Counted from the first letter of the stretch, positions 16,721 through 26,085 are shown. The stretch: DNA of 64,000 nucleotides from Herbaspirillum rubrisubalbicans (GCF_003719195.1 NZ_CP024996.1:4340001-4404000); one strand, 5' to 3'. Program-made: numbers and translations. The notes: a model not told the origin generated them from the sequence alone.

Positions 16721-18349
16721 ATCAGCATCCACGTCATCGCCCCCGGGCGTAAGACTGATCCGTTCCAATCCATCGCGCTTTTCGTTCGCATTACCCAACC
16801 ATTGCCACAGGAGCTCATGCGGCTCGATGCCGGGACGCTGTTTGATCACATCCGGGAAGGGCATTCCCTTTCGCACATAAGTCTGGCGATCCCAGCGATT
16901 GAAGGATTCATGCAAGGGATGTTCATCGGGCAAATAGGGTCGCCATATACCGCTGCGCGGGCAGGGTGAGTGGCTGCGATATCTGCGCTCGATCTGAGGA
17001 AACTCGACATAACGCGCCGCTCGACGCGTGACTCGTGGATCGTCCTTCACCGTTACTGGTGGAAGCAGGTCGACAGGCTCGCCCAGGTAATGAAACTGGA
17101 TGCGCCCGTCTTCGTCTTGCAAGCCACTGCGGCTGCGATCAAAGAGTTCTCCCTGTTGATAACGCAACGGTAATTGCTCTGCATTCCATGCATGATGACG
17201 ATCACTAACGGGACGCATCAACCTGGCAATCCAGTAGCCGGTTTGTGGAGCGGCGGTACTTTCGTATTGGGGCAAGACCTGAATTTGCGGTTCAGCAGGT
17301 AACTGACGGCCCGGCGGAATATGGGCACGGCCAGTACGCAGCCACGCCGGATTCGGTTCGGGCGGCGGCGGAGCATCAGGTTTCTGCAAGACTGGCTTGG
17401 CGGCGTCCAACAAGGTATTGCGGTCGCCGTTCCACATCGGCAGGTTGACCGGGGGAAGTGGCAGGATTTTATCGAGGTTGGGGAAGCGCAGGTCGGGATT
17501 GCGTTGTAGGGCATCGGAAATAATAAAATATCGCTCTGCCCTACTTTTGTCCTTGCCGACACCCGACAATGGTTCGCCATCATCAAAAGCACCAAATAAG
17601 AAAGTAGCAGACATGTAACTTCCCAGCCTTACTCCCTCCTGCAAGACAAGTCGAGCACGTTCATTATCCTGCTCAAACTCTTCTTTTTCACCTGCGATGG
17701 TTCCTCCAAGGTTGAACGCAGCATCAGCATTTCCCTGGTTAAGTCCGCATTCCAACATCTGGAGCGCGATCTTTCGGTTACCCCAGAATGCCGGCGGGCT
17801 GTCATAGATAGCATCCGTTTTGGAGCCTAAATAGGCCATTGCACTGGGACTGCCCATCTCAGCAGCCAATTGCCAAAAGGCATAGGCTCTGCTCACATCC
17901 TGCTTCACGCCTATCCCTCTCATGTGATAAGTACCCATGACATCGAAGGCAGCTGGAATTCTAAGTTGCATAGCCTTTTCCAAGATCAATACTGCGCGCT
18001 CGGTATCTCTTCTCACTCCCTCTCCGTGAGCATACGAATTAGCCAGATTGAGCATTGCCTTCCAGTGGTTTCTGTCAGCCGCCTGCTGCCAGAGTTGTGC
18101 TGCCTTGACATAGTCCCGTTGGTTCGGCCACAAGGTATGGCTAGTGAGTGCAAGTCCCTCCTGAAACCATCGTTCGGCTTCTTCATCAAGTCGGGGAAGA
18201 ATATTCTCCTGGTATTTGCAGACGAATTCTTTGCGATGAGGATCAAATGCTCTCAAGGACATATTACGTGGCAGATTTTTCATAGCGTAGGAGTGATGAC
18301 TAATAAAGAACAAAAAAAGAATCAAAGTTTTGATAAGTAACTTCATCAT
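16718..18349 (-). CDS. secreted Sel1-repeat protein, probable immunity partner of the phospholipase effector
   Basis: The 543-residue protein starts with a clear signal peptide (MMKLLIKTLILFLFFISHHS, cleavage near YA-MK), so it should be periplasmic. Residues about 60-290 contain Sel1-like repeats, for example AMLNLANSYAHGEGVRRDTE and AFDVMGTYHMRGIGVKQDVS. The arrangement resembles DUF6396. The C-terminal 200 residues form a separate region after a proline-rich linker (PDAPPPPEPNP), with CPRSGIWRPYLPDEHP. The gene begins four bases after the phospholipase gene stop. Sel1-repeat proteins are the known immunity partners of the Tle5b effector PldB of Pseudomonas aeruginosa, so an anti-toxin role is likely. 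The sequence is more AT-rich than its neighbours, which fits horizontal acquisition. Confidence 0.75.
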   Translation of the reverse strand: MMKLLIKTLILFLFFISHHSYAMKNLPRNMSLRAFDPHRKEFVCKYQENILPRLDEEAERWFQEGLALTSHTLWPNQRDYVKAAQLWQQAADRNHWKAMLNLANSYAHGEGVRRDTERAVLILEKAMQLRIPAAFDVMGTYHMRGIGVKQDVSRAYAFWQLAAEMGSPSAMAYLGSKTDAIYDSPPAFWGNRKIALQMLECGLNQGNADAAFNLGGTIAGEKEEFEQDNERARLVLQEGVRLGSYMSATFLFGAFDDGEPLSGVGKDKSRAERYFIISDALQRNPDLRFPNLDKILPLPPVNLPMWNGDRNTLLDAAKPVLQKPDAPPPPEPNPAWLRTGRAHIPPGRQLPAEPQIQVLPQYESTAAPQTGYWIARLMRPVSDRHHAWNAEQLPLRYQQGELFDRSRSGLQDEDGRIQFHYLGEPVDLLPPVTVKDDPRVTRRAARYVEFPQIERRYRSHSPCPRSGIWRPYLPDEHPLHESFNRWDRQTYVRKGMPFPDVIKQRPGIEPHELLWQWLGNANEKRDGLERISLTPGGDDVDAD

Positions 18350-18353
18350 TTAC

Positions 18354-20264
18354 TTATGCCAGCCTGGTTGTACTTACGCGTTCATCCTTGAACGAAAAAA
18401 GGAAACCAACGGGTGGCTCCCCTATTTTTCTTTCAAAATCATTTATATCCATCAGCTTTTTCCATTTGAAAAATGCATTAGAAATTTCCTCCCGACTCCC
18501 CCCACCCCCATCCTGCATCCCCCCCGTATGCCTCCCCCAAACATGCCGCCTGATCTCCCTGCTCAACACCGGATCATCACAAGCCACATTCATCTCCGCA
18601 TCCCCCGCCATCGACCTCAGGTTCAAGTTCGCACTCCCCACCGTAAACATCGCATCATCGATAATCATCAACTTGCTGTGGATATAGATTTCGCGATACC
18701 GCTCTTCCATCTTCGGCGCCGCATCCTGCTGCAACGACGCACGTCCACGCCACGCATGGTCGTAGGTCCACAAAGTGCCGATCAAGGTGCGGATGCCGAG
18801 CATGTTCAACTGCCTGACGACTTCATCCTTGCTGCCGCCGGCTGCGGCGCTCTTGGCCAATTCGCTTGGCTCACCTGACGGACCGGAGGCTTTCAGTGCA
18901 TCTTCAATGAGCTTGTCCTGGTTCGGCATCGAATCCCCCTGCCCCAGCGAACGCACGGCGTCATAGGTGCGCGGCACCATCTGCTTCAACTCCGGCAGCG
19001 GCATCACCACCATCACATGCAGGTTCGGCAGCGCATCCATGCTCTGCCCCGCAAGCTGCCACCACTCCACGAAGTTGCGCCGGTCTTCCTTGAACTGCTG
19101 GACCCAGGGCTCATACTGGAAATACTGGTTTTCCACATACAGATAATTGCGCGCAAAGCTGCTGGCCTGTCGATACAAGCGCTTGATGCTCTTGTCTCCC
19201 TCTTCCGGCTGGGTGCGCACGATCTGCGCATTGACGGTGCGTTGGCCCTCGAGCGATGCGCACAGGTCCGCTGGCGGTTGATAGAGATCGTGCGTGCGCT
19301 CCAGCGCTGCACCTTTGCCCTTGGCGCGATTCCACGCATCCGTAAAATTCTTGCTGACACTGACCAGCGCTTCACCTTCGATGCGGCAGGCGTAATCCTG
19401 GTAGGGCTTCAGTCCAGGCCGACCATCTTCGGTACGTCCCTCCCACAGTTCTCCACGTCGTTGGTCGTGGTACAGGTGGTCTTCGGTATCCCAATAATCC
19501 GTGACCGAATTGAGGCCCATCACATAAGCTACGGCATTAACCCCACCTTCATGTTCGTAATCGATCAGGATGCTCTTCTGGTGATCGGTAGCAACCAGTA
19601 CCATGCCGGCCGTCTCCAGCAGGCTGCGCTTGCCGGCTTCCTGGCTCAGGCTGCCCCAGACGGCGCTGATGTCGCCATCGCGTACACGCAAGCTCAGGTT
19701 GGGCATCAATCCTTGCTCGGCATCCCGATACCAGTGTGCGTTGAAGACTTCGCGGCGGTCGCGTACTTCCACGGGATCAGCAATGCTGCCATTGCCGCCC
19801 GGTTGGATCACACTGGCATGACCGTGCGTCAACGCCTGTTTGAGCTCGTAGTCGGCCTCTTTTCCATAGCCCGGCATGTTGTGCGCCAGTGCGCTACCAA
19901 TGACGCCATACCAGGACAGCAGACGCACCTGCACCGGCTTGCCGCCGTTGTAGCGGCCGGCGGCCACGTCCCGCAACAGGCCGCCCCAGGTATCGCCACG
20001 CGGCCAGCTTGTTGCTTCGCGTACCAGTTCCATCGCCGGGTCGAAGCCCCAGCAGATGATTTCCACGCTGTCCTTGGCTTGCTTGATGTCGGCCAGGATC
20101 TGCTGGAATGCCTGCTCGCCGCAGTAGAGCATCCTCAAGCGGTTGCAGCGATGGATGGGCGTGGCTTTGTCATGTTCGCTCTCCAGCAGCCACTGGGCAC
20201 TGCCTTCGCTGTGGGGCTGTGCTTCGCTCAAAGGGACAATGGATTTCTTGTGGGTGGTCAACAC
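18354..20264 (-). CDS. phospholipase D-type type VI secretion effector (Tle5 family)
   Basis: The 636-residue protein has two HxKxxxxD phospholipase D motifs: HQKSILID (His228, Lys230, Asp235) and HSKLMIID (His529, Lys531, Asp536). The second is followed by the typical GSANLNLRSM. Both are intact, so an active phosphodiesterase that attacks membrane phospholipids is expected. There is no signal peptide, as for cargo loaded on VgrG. The GTG at 20264 was chosen because a GGAG site lies seven bases upstream; a longer ATG-led frame would overlap vgrG and has no ribosome site. It is placed between vgrG and the Sel1-repeat gene, the layout of P. aeruginosa Tle5 loci. The target cell type cannot be read from sequence. 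Confidence 0.85.
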   Translation of the reverse strand: MLTTHKKSIVPLSEAQPHSEGSAQWLLESEHDKATPIHRCNRLRMLYCGEQAFQQILADIKQAKDSVEIICWGFDPAMELVREATSWPRGDTWGGLLRDVAAGRYNGGKPVQVRLLSWYGVIGSALAHNMPGYGKEADYELKQALTHGHASVIQPGGNGSIADPVEVRDRREVFNAHWYRDAEQGLMPNLSLRVRDGDISAVWGSLSQEAGKRSLLETAGMVLVATDHQKSILIDYEHEGGVNAVAYVMGLNSVTDYWDTEDHLYHDQRRGELWEGRTEDGRPGLKPYQDYACRIEGEALVSVSKNFTDAWNRAKGKGAALERTHDLYQPPADLCASLEGQRTVNAQIVRTQPEEGDKSIKRLYRQASSFARNYLYVENQYFQYEPWVQQFKEDRRNFVEWWQLAGQSMDALPNLHVMVVMPLPELKQMVPRTYDAVRSLGQGDSMPNQDKLIEDALKASGPSGEPSELAKSAAAGGSKDEVVRQLNMLGIRTLIGTLWTYDHAWRGRASLQQDAAPKMEERYREIYIHSKLMIIDDAMFTVGSANLNLRSMAGDAEMNVACDDPVLSREIRRHVWGRHTGGMQDGGGGSREEISNAFFKWKKLMDINDFERKIGEPPVGFLFSFKDERVSTTRLA

Positions 20265-20322
20265 GGGGCATCTCCAGGCAAGAAGAAAATCAATATCAAT
20301 GGGGGAGCAAGACCGGCAGCAA

Positions 20323-23028
20323 CTAGCCTTCCCTGAGCGCACGATGGCGCTGGAGATCTTGGGCATCGTCATACAGCGCGCGGTAGCCGCGGGCAACCAG
20401 TCGTTCGTCGTCGCTCTCGAAACCGGGCTTGGCTGGCAATTCAAATTCGCAGCCATTGCTCAACTTGACGGCATAACGTGCCGGGCCCGGCGTATGTCCT
20501 TCGATCACCACCAGGCCATGGGCATCGCTCACGCCCATGGCGATCTGCACGCCATCCTTGAAGAGAACATAGGGTTCGTGCATGAAGCCCCGTCCTTGCG
20601 CGCAATGCGTCTTGAGCTGGAAGCTCAGGCGCTGTTGCTGCTTCAGCTCGGACATGGCCGGTGGATCCGGCAGTGCGGGAACGGCTTCATTGGCTGGCCC
20701 ATCGTGGTCGTACTGGGCGGCATGGGCGTGCCAGTGACCGCTGGTGCACTGATGGATGCCGGCTTGGCTCAGGCGTAAGGTGCTGCCACCGCCATTGATG
20801 AAGATTTCTTCCTTGGCGGTGATACTGATGCGGTTGGCGGTGTGGGTGATGTTCAGGCGGGCGAAGATATTGACGCTTTGGCGCAAGGCCGAGATGTCGA
20901 TGTCGGCGGCCACGGCCAGCAGTTTCATGCCGGCCTTGTAAGCGAAGATGCGTACCGCTTCGCGCACGCTCACCAGCAGGCTCTTGCCGGCACTGATGCT
21001 GGCATGGGCAGCGCTGCTCAAGGCCATGTGCTGCTGGCTGCTCACATGGATGGAGCCGCCGCTGGCTGCTGCTATCCCCACCGGGCTGGCCAGTGTGAGA
21101 TGGGCCTGCTCGAATTCGGGAAAGCCTGCGTCCGCCAGCTTGCGCTGCCCCCGGATGGCATCGTTCTGCTGGCGTAAGGCCGCAGCGACCACATCCTGGT
21201 CGCCCGCTTGCTGTGCCCCCGCCTGCTGCGCGGCGTGCGCCAGTTCCGCGTGCCACTGGCCACTCTGCTCCAGCCGTGCCGTGGTCTCTTCCATGGCGGT
21301 GATATGGCCCTGGGCATCGGGCCGGCCTTCGGTGGTGATCAGCAAACCATGTTGGGCACGCAACGCGCCCTGGCCGTCGGTACGCAGTTCAAACCCTTGT
21401 CCACGCCCGTCCTTGCGACCGGCATGGTCGTCGATGCGGGTGATATGGCCCAGACTGAGTTGACTGGACTGGTGGTCGCTCCTGATCTGCACCTGCATCC
21501 GTTCCCAACTGTCATCCAGGATCACATGATTGCTGCGACCACCGGCAGCGTTGCCACCTTCGGGCGTCAGTTCCCTGCTGCGCAAGCCGCTCAAGGCCTG
21601 CTGTTGCGGCAGTTCCCAGGGCGGCATGTTGGCTTCATTGTGGACACACCCGGTCACCAGTGGATGATCCGGGTTACCGTCCAGCCACTGCACCACCACC
21701 TCCGCGCCCACGCGCGGATGGCTGCTCAGGCCACTCTGGGCGCCAGCCCAATTGGTCGCCACGCGCACCCAGCAACTGCTGCTGGGCTGGCGGTCCCAAT
21801 GAAACCGTAACTGGACGCGTCCGTATTGATCGACATGCAGGCTCCCCTTGGCCTGCGGGCCGACCACCACCGCCGTCTGCGGAGCCAGTATCCGGGTCTG
21901 GATGCTGTCGAAACCGCACCCTGGTCGCCACGGCACAGGCAAGGGCTGGCAACGCATCCGGTTGCGGTAGGTGGCGGGCACGTCGGCGCCTTGCAGGTAA
22001 TTGTTGCTGGCTTCGTGCTCGACTTCCAGGATCAGGAACTGCTCTTCGTCGGCGGCCACCTGGAAATGATCCTGCAAGCGAAAGTGCCTGCCCGCAGCCA
22101 CCTGCCGATGGTTTCCCTGCGCCTCGTAGTGCAGGCCGCGGGCTTCGATCTCTTCCATTCTCTGCCGCGCCAGTTGGTCGGCATGGACGAAGTTGCGCAA
22201 GCCGTAATGTCCCGCATAGCTGTGCACTTCCATGCGCGCGATATCGCCCTGCTGGTTGATGGTGGCGATGTCGACATGGCGTGGGTAGGGATGCTTGAAA
22301 TCGAATCCGCTGACAGCGACCTGAGACGATGCCCACTGCCGTATCGCCTGCCATTGCGCAATGGCGTCTTCTTCCTGGGCGCCATCCTTGCTGTGGAAAC
22401 GAATGGCGTCGGACAGTCCATCGATGGCCTGCGCAGCCGTACTGTCATCGGCCACCACCAGGGTGTGGCCCTGCTCGGTGTGTTCGTACCAGTAGCAATA
22501 ACCTTCTGCTTCCCAGCGGCGCGAGAGATAGTTGTGGTCGCTCTCTTCCCATTGGGTGCACATGGTGTACTGATGGGGTTCGGCTGCGACTTGCCAGCGC
22601 CAGCGCGGCAGGATGCCGTAATCCTTCAGGATGGACTCGGTTTGCTGTTCTATGCTCTGCTCGTGGAACAGCCGATTGTTCTGGCGCAGGCGCGCATAGT
22701 GCAGCCAGGGAACCAATACGGCTTCATAGAAAACGATGCCGCCATCGGTCCTGACGAAACGAAAGGACGACACATAACCGCTGAAGGGACGCAAGCCACC
22801 ATCGCTCAGTGCCAAAGAAACGCACACCAGTTTTCCCATCAGGCTTTCCAGGGAAATGGCGGCATCGTCACTGAGCAACTCCAGCGTGAAGCGGAAATCG
22901 CGCGACATCGATTCCGTGCCATGGAAGCGATTGATCATCAACGTCGAAGACGGCGCGTCATCGTGCGGGAAAGACAAACGCAGTAGCCGGTTGTGCTGGT
23001 GCTGCAGCAGTGCTTGGGGAAGAGACAT
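20323..23028 (-). CDS. vgrG: type VI secretion spike protein VgrG with C-terminal extension
   Basis: The 901-residue protein has the Gp27-like N-terminal domain (LLQHQHNRLLRLSFPHDDAP, TESMSRDFRFTLELLS), the Gp5-like OB region (VDQYGRVQLRFHWDR, CWVRVATNWAG), and the NHVILDD segment of VgrG proteins. A DUF2345 beta-helix follows. The last 105 residues (about 797-901) form an extra region with VLFKDGVQIAMGVSDAHGLV, resembling a transthyretin-like or Ig-like adaptor fold used by some VgrGs to bind effectors. The ATG at 23028 is preferred because MSLPQALLQ is the usual beginning. The downstream effector gene begins 58 bases later. Confidence 0.92.
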   Translation of the reverse strand: MSLPQALLQHQHNRLLRLSFPHDDAPSSTLMINRFHGTESMSRDFRFTLELLSDDAAISLESLMGKLVCVSLALSDGGLRPFSGYVSSFRFVRTDGGIVFYEAVLVPWLHYARLRQNNRLFHEQSIEQQTESILKDYGILPRWRWQVAAEPHQYTMCTQWEESDHNYLSRRWEAEGYCYWYEHTEQGHTLVVADDSTAAQAIDGLSDAIRFHSKDGAQEEDAIAQWQAIRQWASSQVAVSGFDFKHPYPRHVDIATINQQGDIARMEVHSYAGHYGLRNFVHADQLARQRMEEIEARGLHYEAQGNHRQVAAGRHFRLQDHFQVAADEEQFLILEVEHEASNNYLQGADVPATYRNRMRCQPLPVPWRPGCGFDSIQTRILAPQTAVVVGPQAKGSLHVDQYGRVQLRFHWDRQPSSSCWVRVATNWAGAQSGLSSHPRVGAEVVVQWLDGNPDHPLVTGCVHNEANMPPWELPQQQALSGLRSRELTPEGGNAAGGRSNHVILDDSWERMQVQIRSDHQSSQLSLGHITRIDDHAGRKDGRGQGFELRTDGQGALRAQHGLLITTEGRPDAQGHITAMEETTARLEQSGQWHAELAHAAQQAGAQQAGDQDVVAAALRQQNDAIRGQRKLADAGFPEFEQAHLTLASPVGIAAASGGSIHVSSQQHMALSSAAHASISAGKSLLVSVREAVRIFAYKAGMKLLAVAADIDISALRQSVNIFARLNITHTANRISITAKEEIFINGGGSTLRLSQAGIHQCTSGHWHAHAAQYDHDGPANEAVPALPDPPAMSELKQQQRLSFQLKTHCAQGRGFMHEPYVLFKDGVQIAMGVSDAHGLVVIEGHTPGPARYAVKLSNGCEFELPAKPGFESDDERLVARGYRALYDDAQDLQRHRALREG

Positions 23029-23328
23029 GATGGAATGGGATGAGCTGTCGGTCGTGCGCCGCAGTATCGTCTTGCAGCGCACGCTCTTCTACCGGCATCG
23101 GCGATCTAGGCGGCGCTTCTCAAAGATATTCGTGCGCCTGACAACGGCACCATGGGTTGCATGTCATCGCGCAAAACCCCGCCTACATGGTGTTTTCGGC
23201 GTGCATCTTCCGTTGCCGCATATGCTTATGAGAAATCATTTCTTGGTGCCTGCCGCCCCTCGCGCTAGCTTGTCTGGATCGCGTAACTTGCGCTGACCGA
23301 CATCGACCAACGACAAGAAAGAGACAAC
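23029..23328. other. 300-bp divergent region between vgrG and metY
   Basis: This region should contain the promoters of both genes. An imperfect AT-rich dyad AGAAATCATTTCT (6-base arms around one central base) lies at about 23231-23243, upstream of metY. It could be an operator for a sulfur regulator, but no match to a known site could be confirmed. No SAM riboswitch fold was recognised. Confidence 0.45.
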
Positions 23329-24618
23329 ATGGCAGACAACCCGCAATGGAAATTCGAAACCGTCTCGGTACATGGCGGCTATGATCCCGACCCCACCACG
23401 CGCGCCGTGGCCGTGCCGATCTACCAGACGGTGGCCTTCGCCTTCGACGATACCCAGCATGGCGCCGACCTGTTCGATCTAAAGGTGCAGGGCAATATCT
23501 ATTCGCGCATCATGAACCCGACCCAGGACGTGCTGGAAAAACGCCTGGCTGCACTCGAAGGCGGTATCGCCGCGCTGGCACTGGCTTCCGGCCAAGCCGC
23601 CGTGACCTATGCCATCCAGACCATTGCCGAAGCCGGTGACAACATCGTCTCCGCCTCCACCCTCTATGGCGGCACCTACAACCTGTTCGCCCATACCCTG
23701 CCGCAGTTCGGCATCCAGACCCGCTTTGCCGACCCGCGCCAGCCAGCTTCGTTCGAACCCTTGATCGATGCGCGCACCAAGGCCATCTACATCGAATCCA
23801 TCGGCAACCCGCTGGGCAACGTCACCGACATTGCCGCCGTGGCCGAGATCGCGCATCGTCATGGCGTGCCGCTGATCGTGGATAACACGGTGGCCACGCC
23901 CTATCTGCTGCGCCCCTTCGAACATGGCGCCGACATCGTGGTGCATTCGCTGACCAAATATCTGGGTGGCCATGGCACCACGCTGGGAGGCGCCATCGTG
24001 GACTCGGGCAAGTTCCCCTGGGCCCAGCACAAGGAACGCTTCAAGCGCCTCAACGAACCGGACGTCAGCTATCACGGCGTGGTCTATACCGAAGCGCTGG
24101 GCGAGGCCGCCTACATCGGCCGCGCGCGCGTAGTACCGCTGCGCAATACCGGCGCGGCGCTCTCCCCCTTCAATGCCTTCCAGATCCTGCAGGGTATCGA
24201 GACACTGGCGCTGCGCCTGGACCGCATCACCGCCAATACCCTGGCCGTGGCGCAATACCTGAAGCGCCATCCCAAGGTGCGCTGGGTCAACTATGCGGGG
24301 CTGGAAGATCACCCGGATCACGCGCTGGCGCAAAAGTATTTCAAGGGCCGCGCCTCGGGCGTGCTGACCTTTGGCGTAGCCAATGGCCGCGACGGCGGTG
24401 CGCGCTTCCAGGATGCGCTGCAGCTCTTCACGCGCCTGGTCAATATCGGCGATGCCAAGTCGCTGGCCACTCACCCAGCCTCGACCACGCACCGTCAGTT
24501 ATCACCAGGGGAACTGGAGAAGGCTGGCGTGACCGAGGATACGGTGCGCCTGTCCATCGGCATCGAGCATATCGATGACTTGCTGGCCGATCTGGAACAG
24601 GCCTTGCAGTCGGCTTGA
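23329..24618 (+). CDS. metY: O-acetylhomoserine aminocarboxypropyltransferase (sulfhydrylase) MetY
   Basis: This 429-residue PLP enzyme belongs to the Cys/Met metabolism family. It makes homocysteine directly from O-acetylhomoserine and sulfide. The start [20 protein letters not shown] and [18 protein letters not shown] are typical of MetY. The PLP lysine is Lys210 in [11 protein letters not shown]. The C-terminal [18 protein letters not shown] motif is also characteristic. Its length matches MetY better than MetB or MetZ. It is a single gene with a terminator right behind it. Confidence 0.93.
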   Translation: MADNPQWKFETVSVHGGYDPDPTTRAVAVPIYQTVAFAFDDTQHGADLFDLKVQGNIYSRIMNPTQDVLEKRLAALEGGIAALALASGQAAVTYAIQTIAEAGDNIVSASTLYGGTYNLFAHTLPQFGIQTRFADPRQPASFEPLIDARTKAIYIESIGNPLGNVTDIAAVAEIAHRHGVPLIVDNTVATPYLLRPFEHGADIVVHSLTKYLGGHGTTLGGAIVDSGKFPWAQHKERFKRLNEPDVSYHGVVYTEALGEAAYIGRARVVPLRNTGAALSPFNAFQILQGIETLALRLDRITANTLAVAQYLKRHPKVRWVNYAGLEDHPDHALAQKYFKGRASGVLTFGVANGRDGGARFQDALQLFTRLVNIGDAKSLATHPASTTHRQLSPGELEKAGVTEDTVRLSIGIEHIDDLLADLEQALQSA

Positions 24619-24636
24619 GTCTCTCCGTTCTCGCAG

Positions 24637-24671
24637 AAAAAAATGGCTCCGCGATGGAGCCATTTTTCTTG
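24637..24671. terminator. bidirectional intrinsic terminator between metY and the sir2-type gene
   Basis: An A7 run, the stem ATGGCTCC with loop GCG A and partner GGAGCCAT, then a T5 run form a symmetrical hairpin. It can serve metY on the plus strand and the convergent deacylase gene on the minus strand. Confidence 0.85.
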
Positions 24672-24763
24672 ATCTTGTGATGGGATATGCGTTTGCCCCC
24701 CTGGCGTATCGCATCGGATCAGCTTGCTGAACACGATGGTGGTGCAATTGCTGGTGAGCTTGT

Positions 24764-24829
24764 TGCTTCACTTTTTGCTTCACTTTTTTCATTAAGCAGT
24801 CATTAATGCTCAAAGATTAGTGCATTAAT
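24764..24829. repeat. AT-rich pocket with 12-bp tandem repeat and 8-bp inverted repeat
   Basis: GCTTCACTTTTT occurs twice in tandem at 24764-24787. ATTAATGC (24802-24809) and GCATTAAT (24822-24829) form a perfect inverted repeat with a 12-base spacer. The pocket is clearly lower in GC than the flanks and lies between the metY terminator and the 3' end of the deacylase gene. Its role is unknown. Confidence 0.55.
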
Positions 24830-24847
24830 CCATGCTAACAGCGCCAC

Positions 24848-25735
24848 CTACACTGCAGCAGGAGCTGCGTGCGCCAACACCCACTCTGCCAAGCGCGGCA
24901 ACACCAGCTCAGCATCCTCGCGCAGCTTGAAGGCCAGCAGGTCGTCGGCGCGCGTGACGCCCCGATTGATCGCCACCACCGGTTTGCCAGCCGCCGCCAC
25001 CATCCGGGCAAAGCGGAAACCGGACAACACCATCAACGAGGAACCCACCACCAGCATGGCATCGCAAGCCTGCGCGGCGGCCTCGGCCTGGGCGCTGCGC
25101 TCGGCTGGCACGCCATCGCCGAAGAACACCACGTCGGGTTGCAATAGGCCACCGCAGGCGAGGCAGTCCGGCACGTGGAAGCGGGCATGAGCCTGCGGTT
25201 CGAGTTCTGCATCGCCATCCGGCAAGGCCTTGGCCTGCCATTGCGTGAAGGCGGGATTGCAGCGTGCCAGCTCCTGCTGGATCTGGGCACGCGGATAGAC
25301 CGTGGCGCAGGACAGGCAACGCACCGCATGGATGCTGCCATGCAGTTCCAGCACCTCGGTACTGCCGGCCAGTTGATGCAGGCCATCCACGTTCTGGGTC
25401 AGGATGCTGCCCAGATGGCCGGCCCGCTGCAATTGCGCCAGCGCGCGATGGGCGGCATTGGGCGCGGCTTGTGCCAGGCGCGGCCAGCCCAGCATACTGC
25501 GCGCCCAGTAGCGTTGGCGGGCCGCCTCGGACTGGCGGAACTGGCTGCCCTGGATCGGCAGTCGGCCACGGCGCACGCCGCTGTCATCACGGTAATCGGG
25601 AATGCCGGAGGCGGTACTGATGCCAGCACCGGTGAGCACCAGGACCTGGCGATGCGATAACAGCAGTTGCGCCAGGGCCAGCAGCAGGTCGCCGGTGATG
25701 GCATCGGGAGCGAATGCAGTCAGGCTCTGGCTCAT
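24848..25735 (-). CDS. NAD-dependent protein deacylase, Sir2 family
   Basis: This 295-residue sirtuin removes acyl groups from protein lysines using NAD. The NAD-binding motif GAGISTASGIPDYRD, the catalytic TQNVDGLHQLAG and LELHGSIHAVRC, and the zinc cysteines CLSC and CLAC are all intact. The variant between the zinc pairs, with a long insertion, fits the bacterial class II/SIRT4-like branch. The start at 25735 gives MSQSLTAFAPDAITG; a longer frame upstream looks non-coding. It is a single gene, divergent from the symporter pair. It is not associated with Argonaute or other defence genes. Confidence 0.92.
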   Translation of the reverse strand: MSQSLTAFAPDAITGDLLLALAQLLLSHRQVLVLTGAGISTASGIPDYRDDSGVRRGRLPIQGSQFRQSEAARQRYWARSMLGWPRLAQAAPNAAHRALAQLQRAGHLGSILTQNVDGLHQLAGSTEVLELHGSIHAVRCLSCATVYPRAQIQQELARCNPAFTQWQAKALPDGDAELEPQAHARFHVPDCLACGGLLQPDVVFFGDGVPAERSAQAEAAAQACDAMLVVGSSLMVLSGFRFARMVAAAGKPVVAINRGVTRADDLLAFKLREDAELVLPRLAEWVLAHAAPAAV

Positions 25736-25808
25736 GGAAGAACTCGCTGGACAATGACAGCCAGAAGAGTACGCCAATTCGGGCCGACGCGGATCGAGGA
25801 ATATCCCT

Positions 25809-25814
25809 ATAATC
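25809..25814 (+). promoter_or_regulatory. candidate -10 box for the DUF3311/symporter pair
   Basis: TATAAT occurs 92 bases before the DUF3311 start, in the region divergent from the deacylase gene. No good -35 hexamer is visible at 17 bases upstream, so the promoter may need an activator. Confidence 0.4.
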
Positions 25815-25905
25815 GGCCTGCAACTTTCACGGCGCATTCGGCCCGCAAGGCCGCCACTGCGTCGATATAAAAATTCTTCCGCCAAAAGTTCGAGGAGCAT
25901 CAATC

Positions 25906-26085
25906 ATGCGGCTATTACTTCTGCTGCCTTTCATCGGCCTGCTCTGGGTCCCGTTCTACAACGCCGAATTGCCCAGCCTGTTCGGTTTCCCCTTCTTCTA
26001 CTGGTACCAGTTCGCTTGGGTGCCGCTGACTTCGCTGATTGTCTGGCTGGTCTATCGTGATGGCCTCAAGAAGGGAGTCCAATGA
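25906..26085 (+). CDS. DUF3311 small membrane protein
   Basis: This 59-residue protein has two hydrophobic segments, LLLLLPFIGLLWVPFYN and the stretch ending in PLTSLIVWLVYRDG. FFYWYQFAWVPL lies between them, a pattern typical of DUF3311. Such proteins are encoded directly upstream of sodium:solute symporters and are probably an accessory subunit. A GAGGAG site precedes the ATG. The stop overlaps the start of the symporter gene. Confidence 0.88.
   Translation: MRLLLLLPFIGLLWVPFYNAELPSLFGFPFFYWYQFAWVPLTSLIVWLVYRDGLKKGVQ

Noticed and set aside
19017..20336. 439-codon plus-strand open frame opposite the phospholipase gene
   Set aside because: It is the antisense of a gene with clear HKD motifs, has no ribosome site and reads as a low-complexity Ala/Arg/Gly/His protein typical for GC-rich antisense frames.
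16718..23028. Prophage or integrative element borders around the VgrG cassette
   Set aside because: No integrase, transposase, tRNA gene or flanking direct repeats could be found. The cassette may be acquired, but no element can be defined.
24848..25735. Sir2 gene as part of an anti-phage system
   Set aside because: The neighbours are metabolic and transport genes and the protein is a plain sirtuin with zinc site; no defence partner is present.
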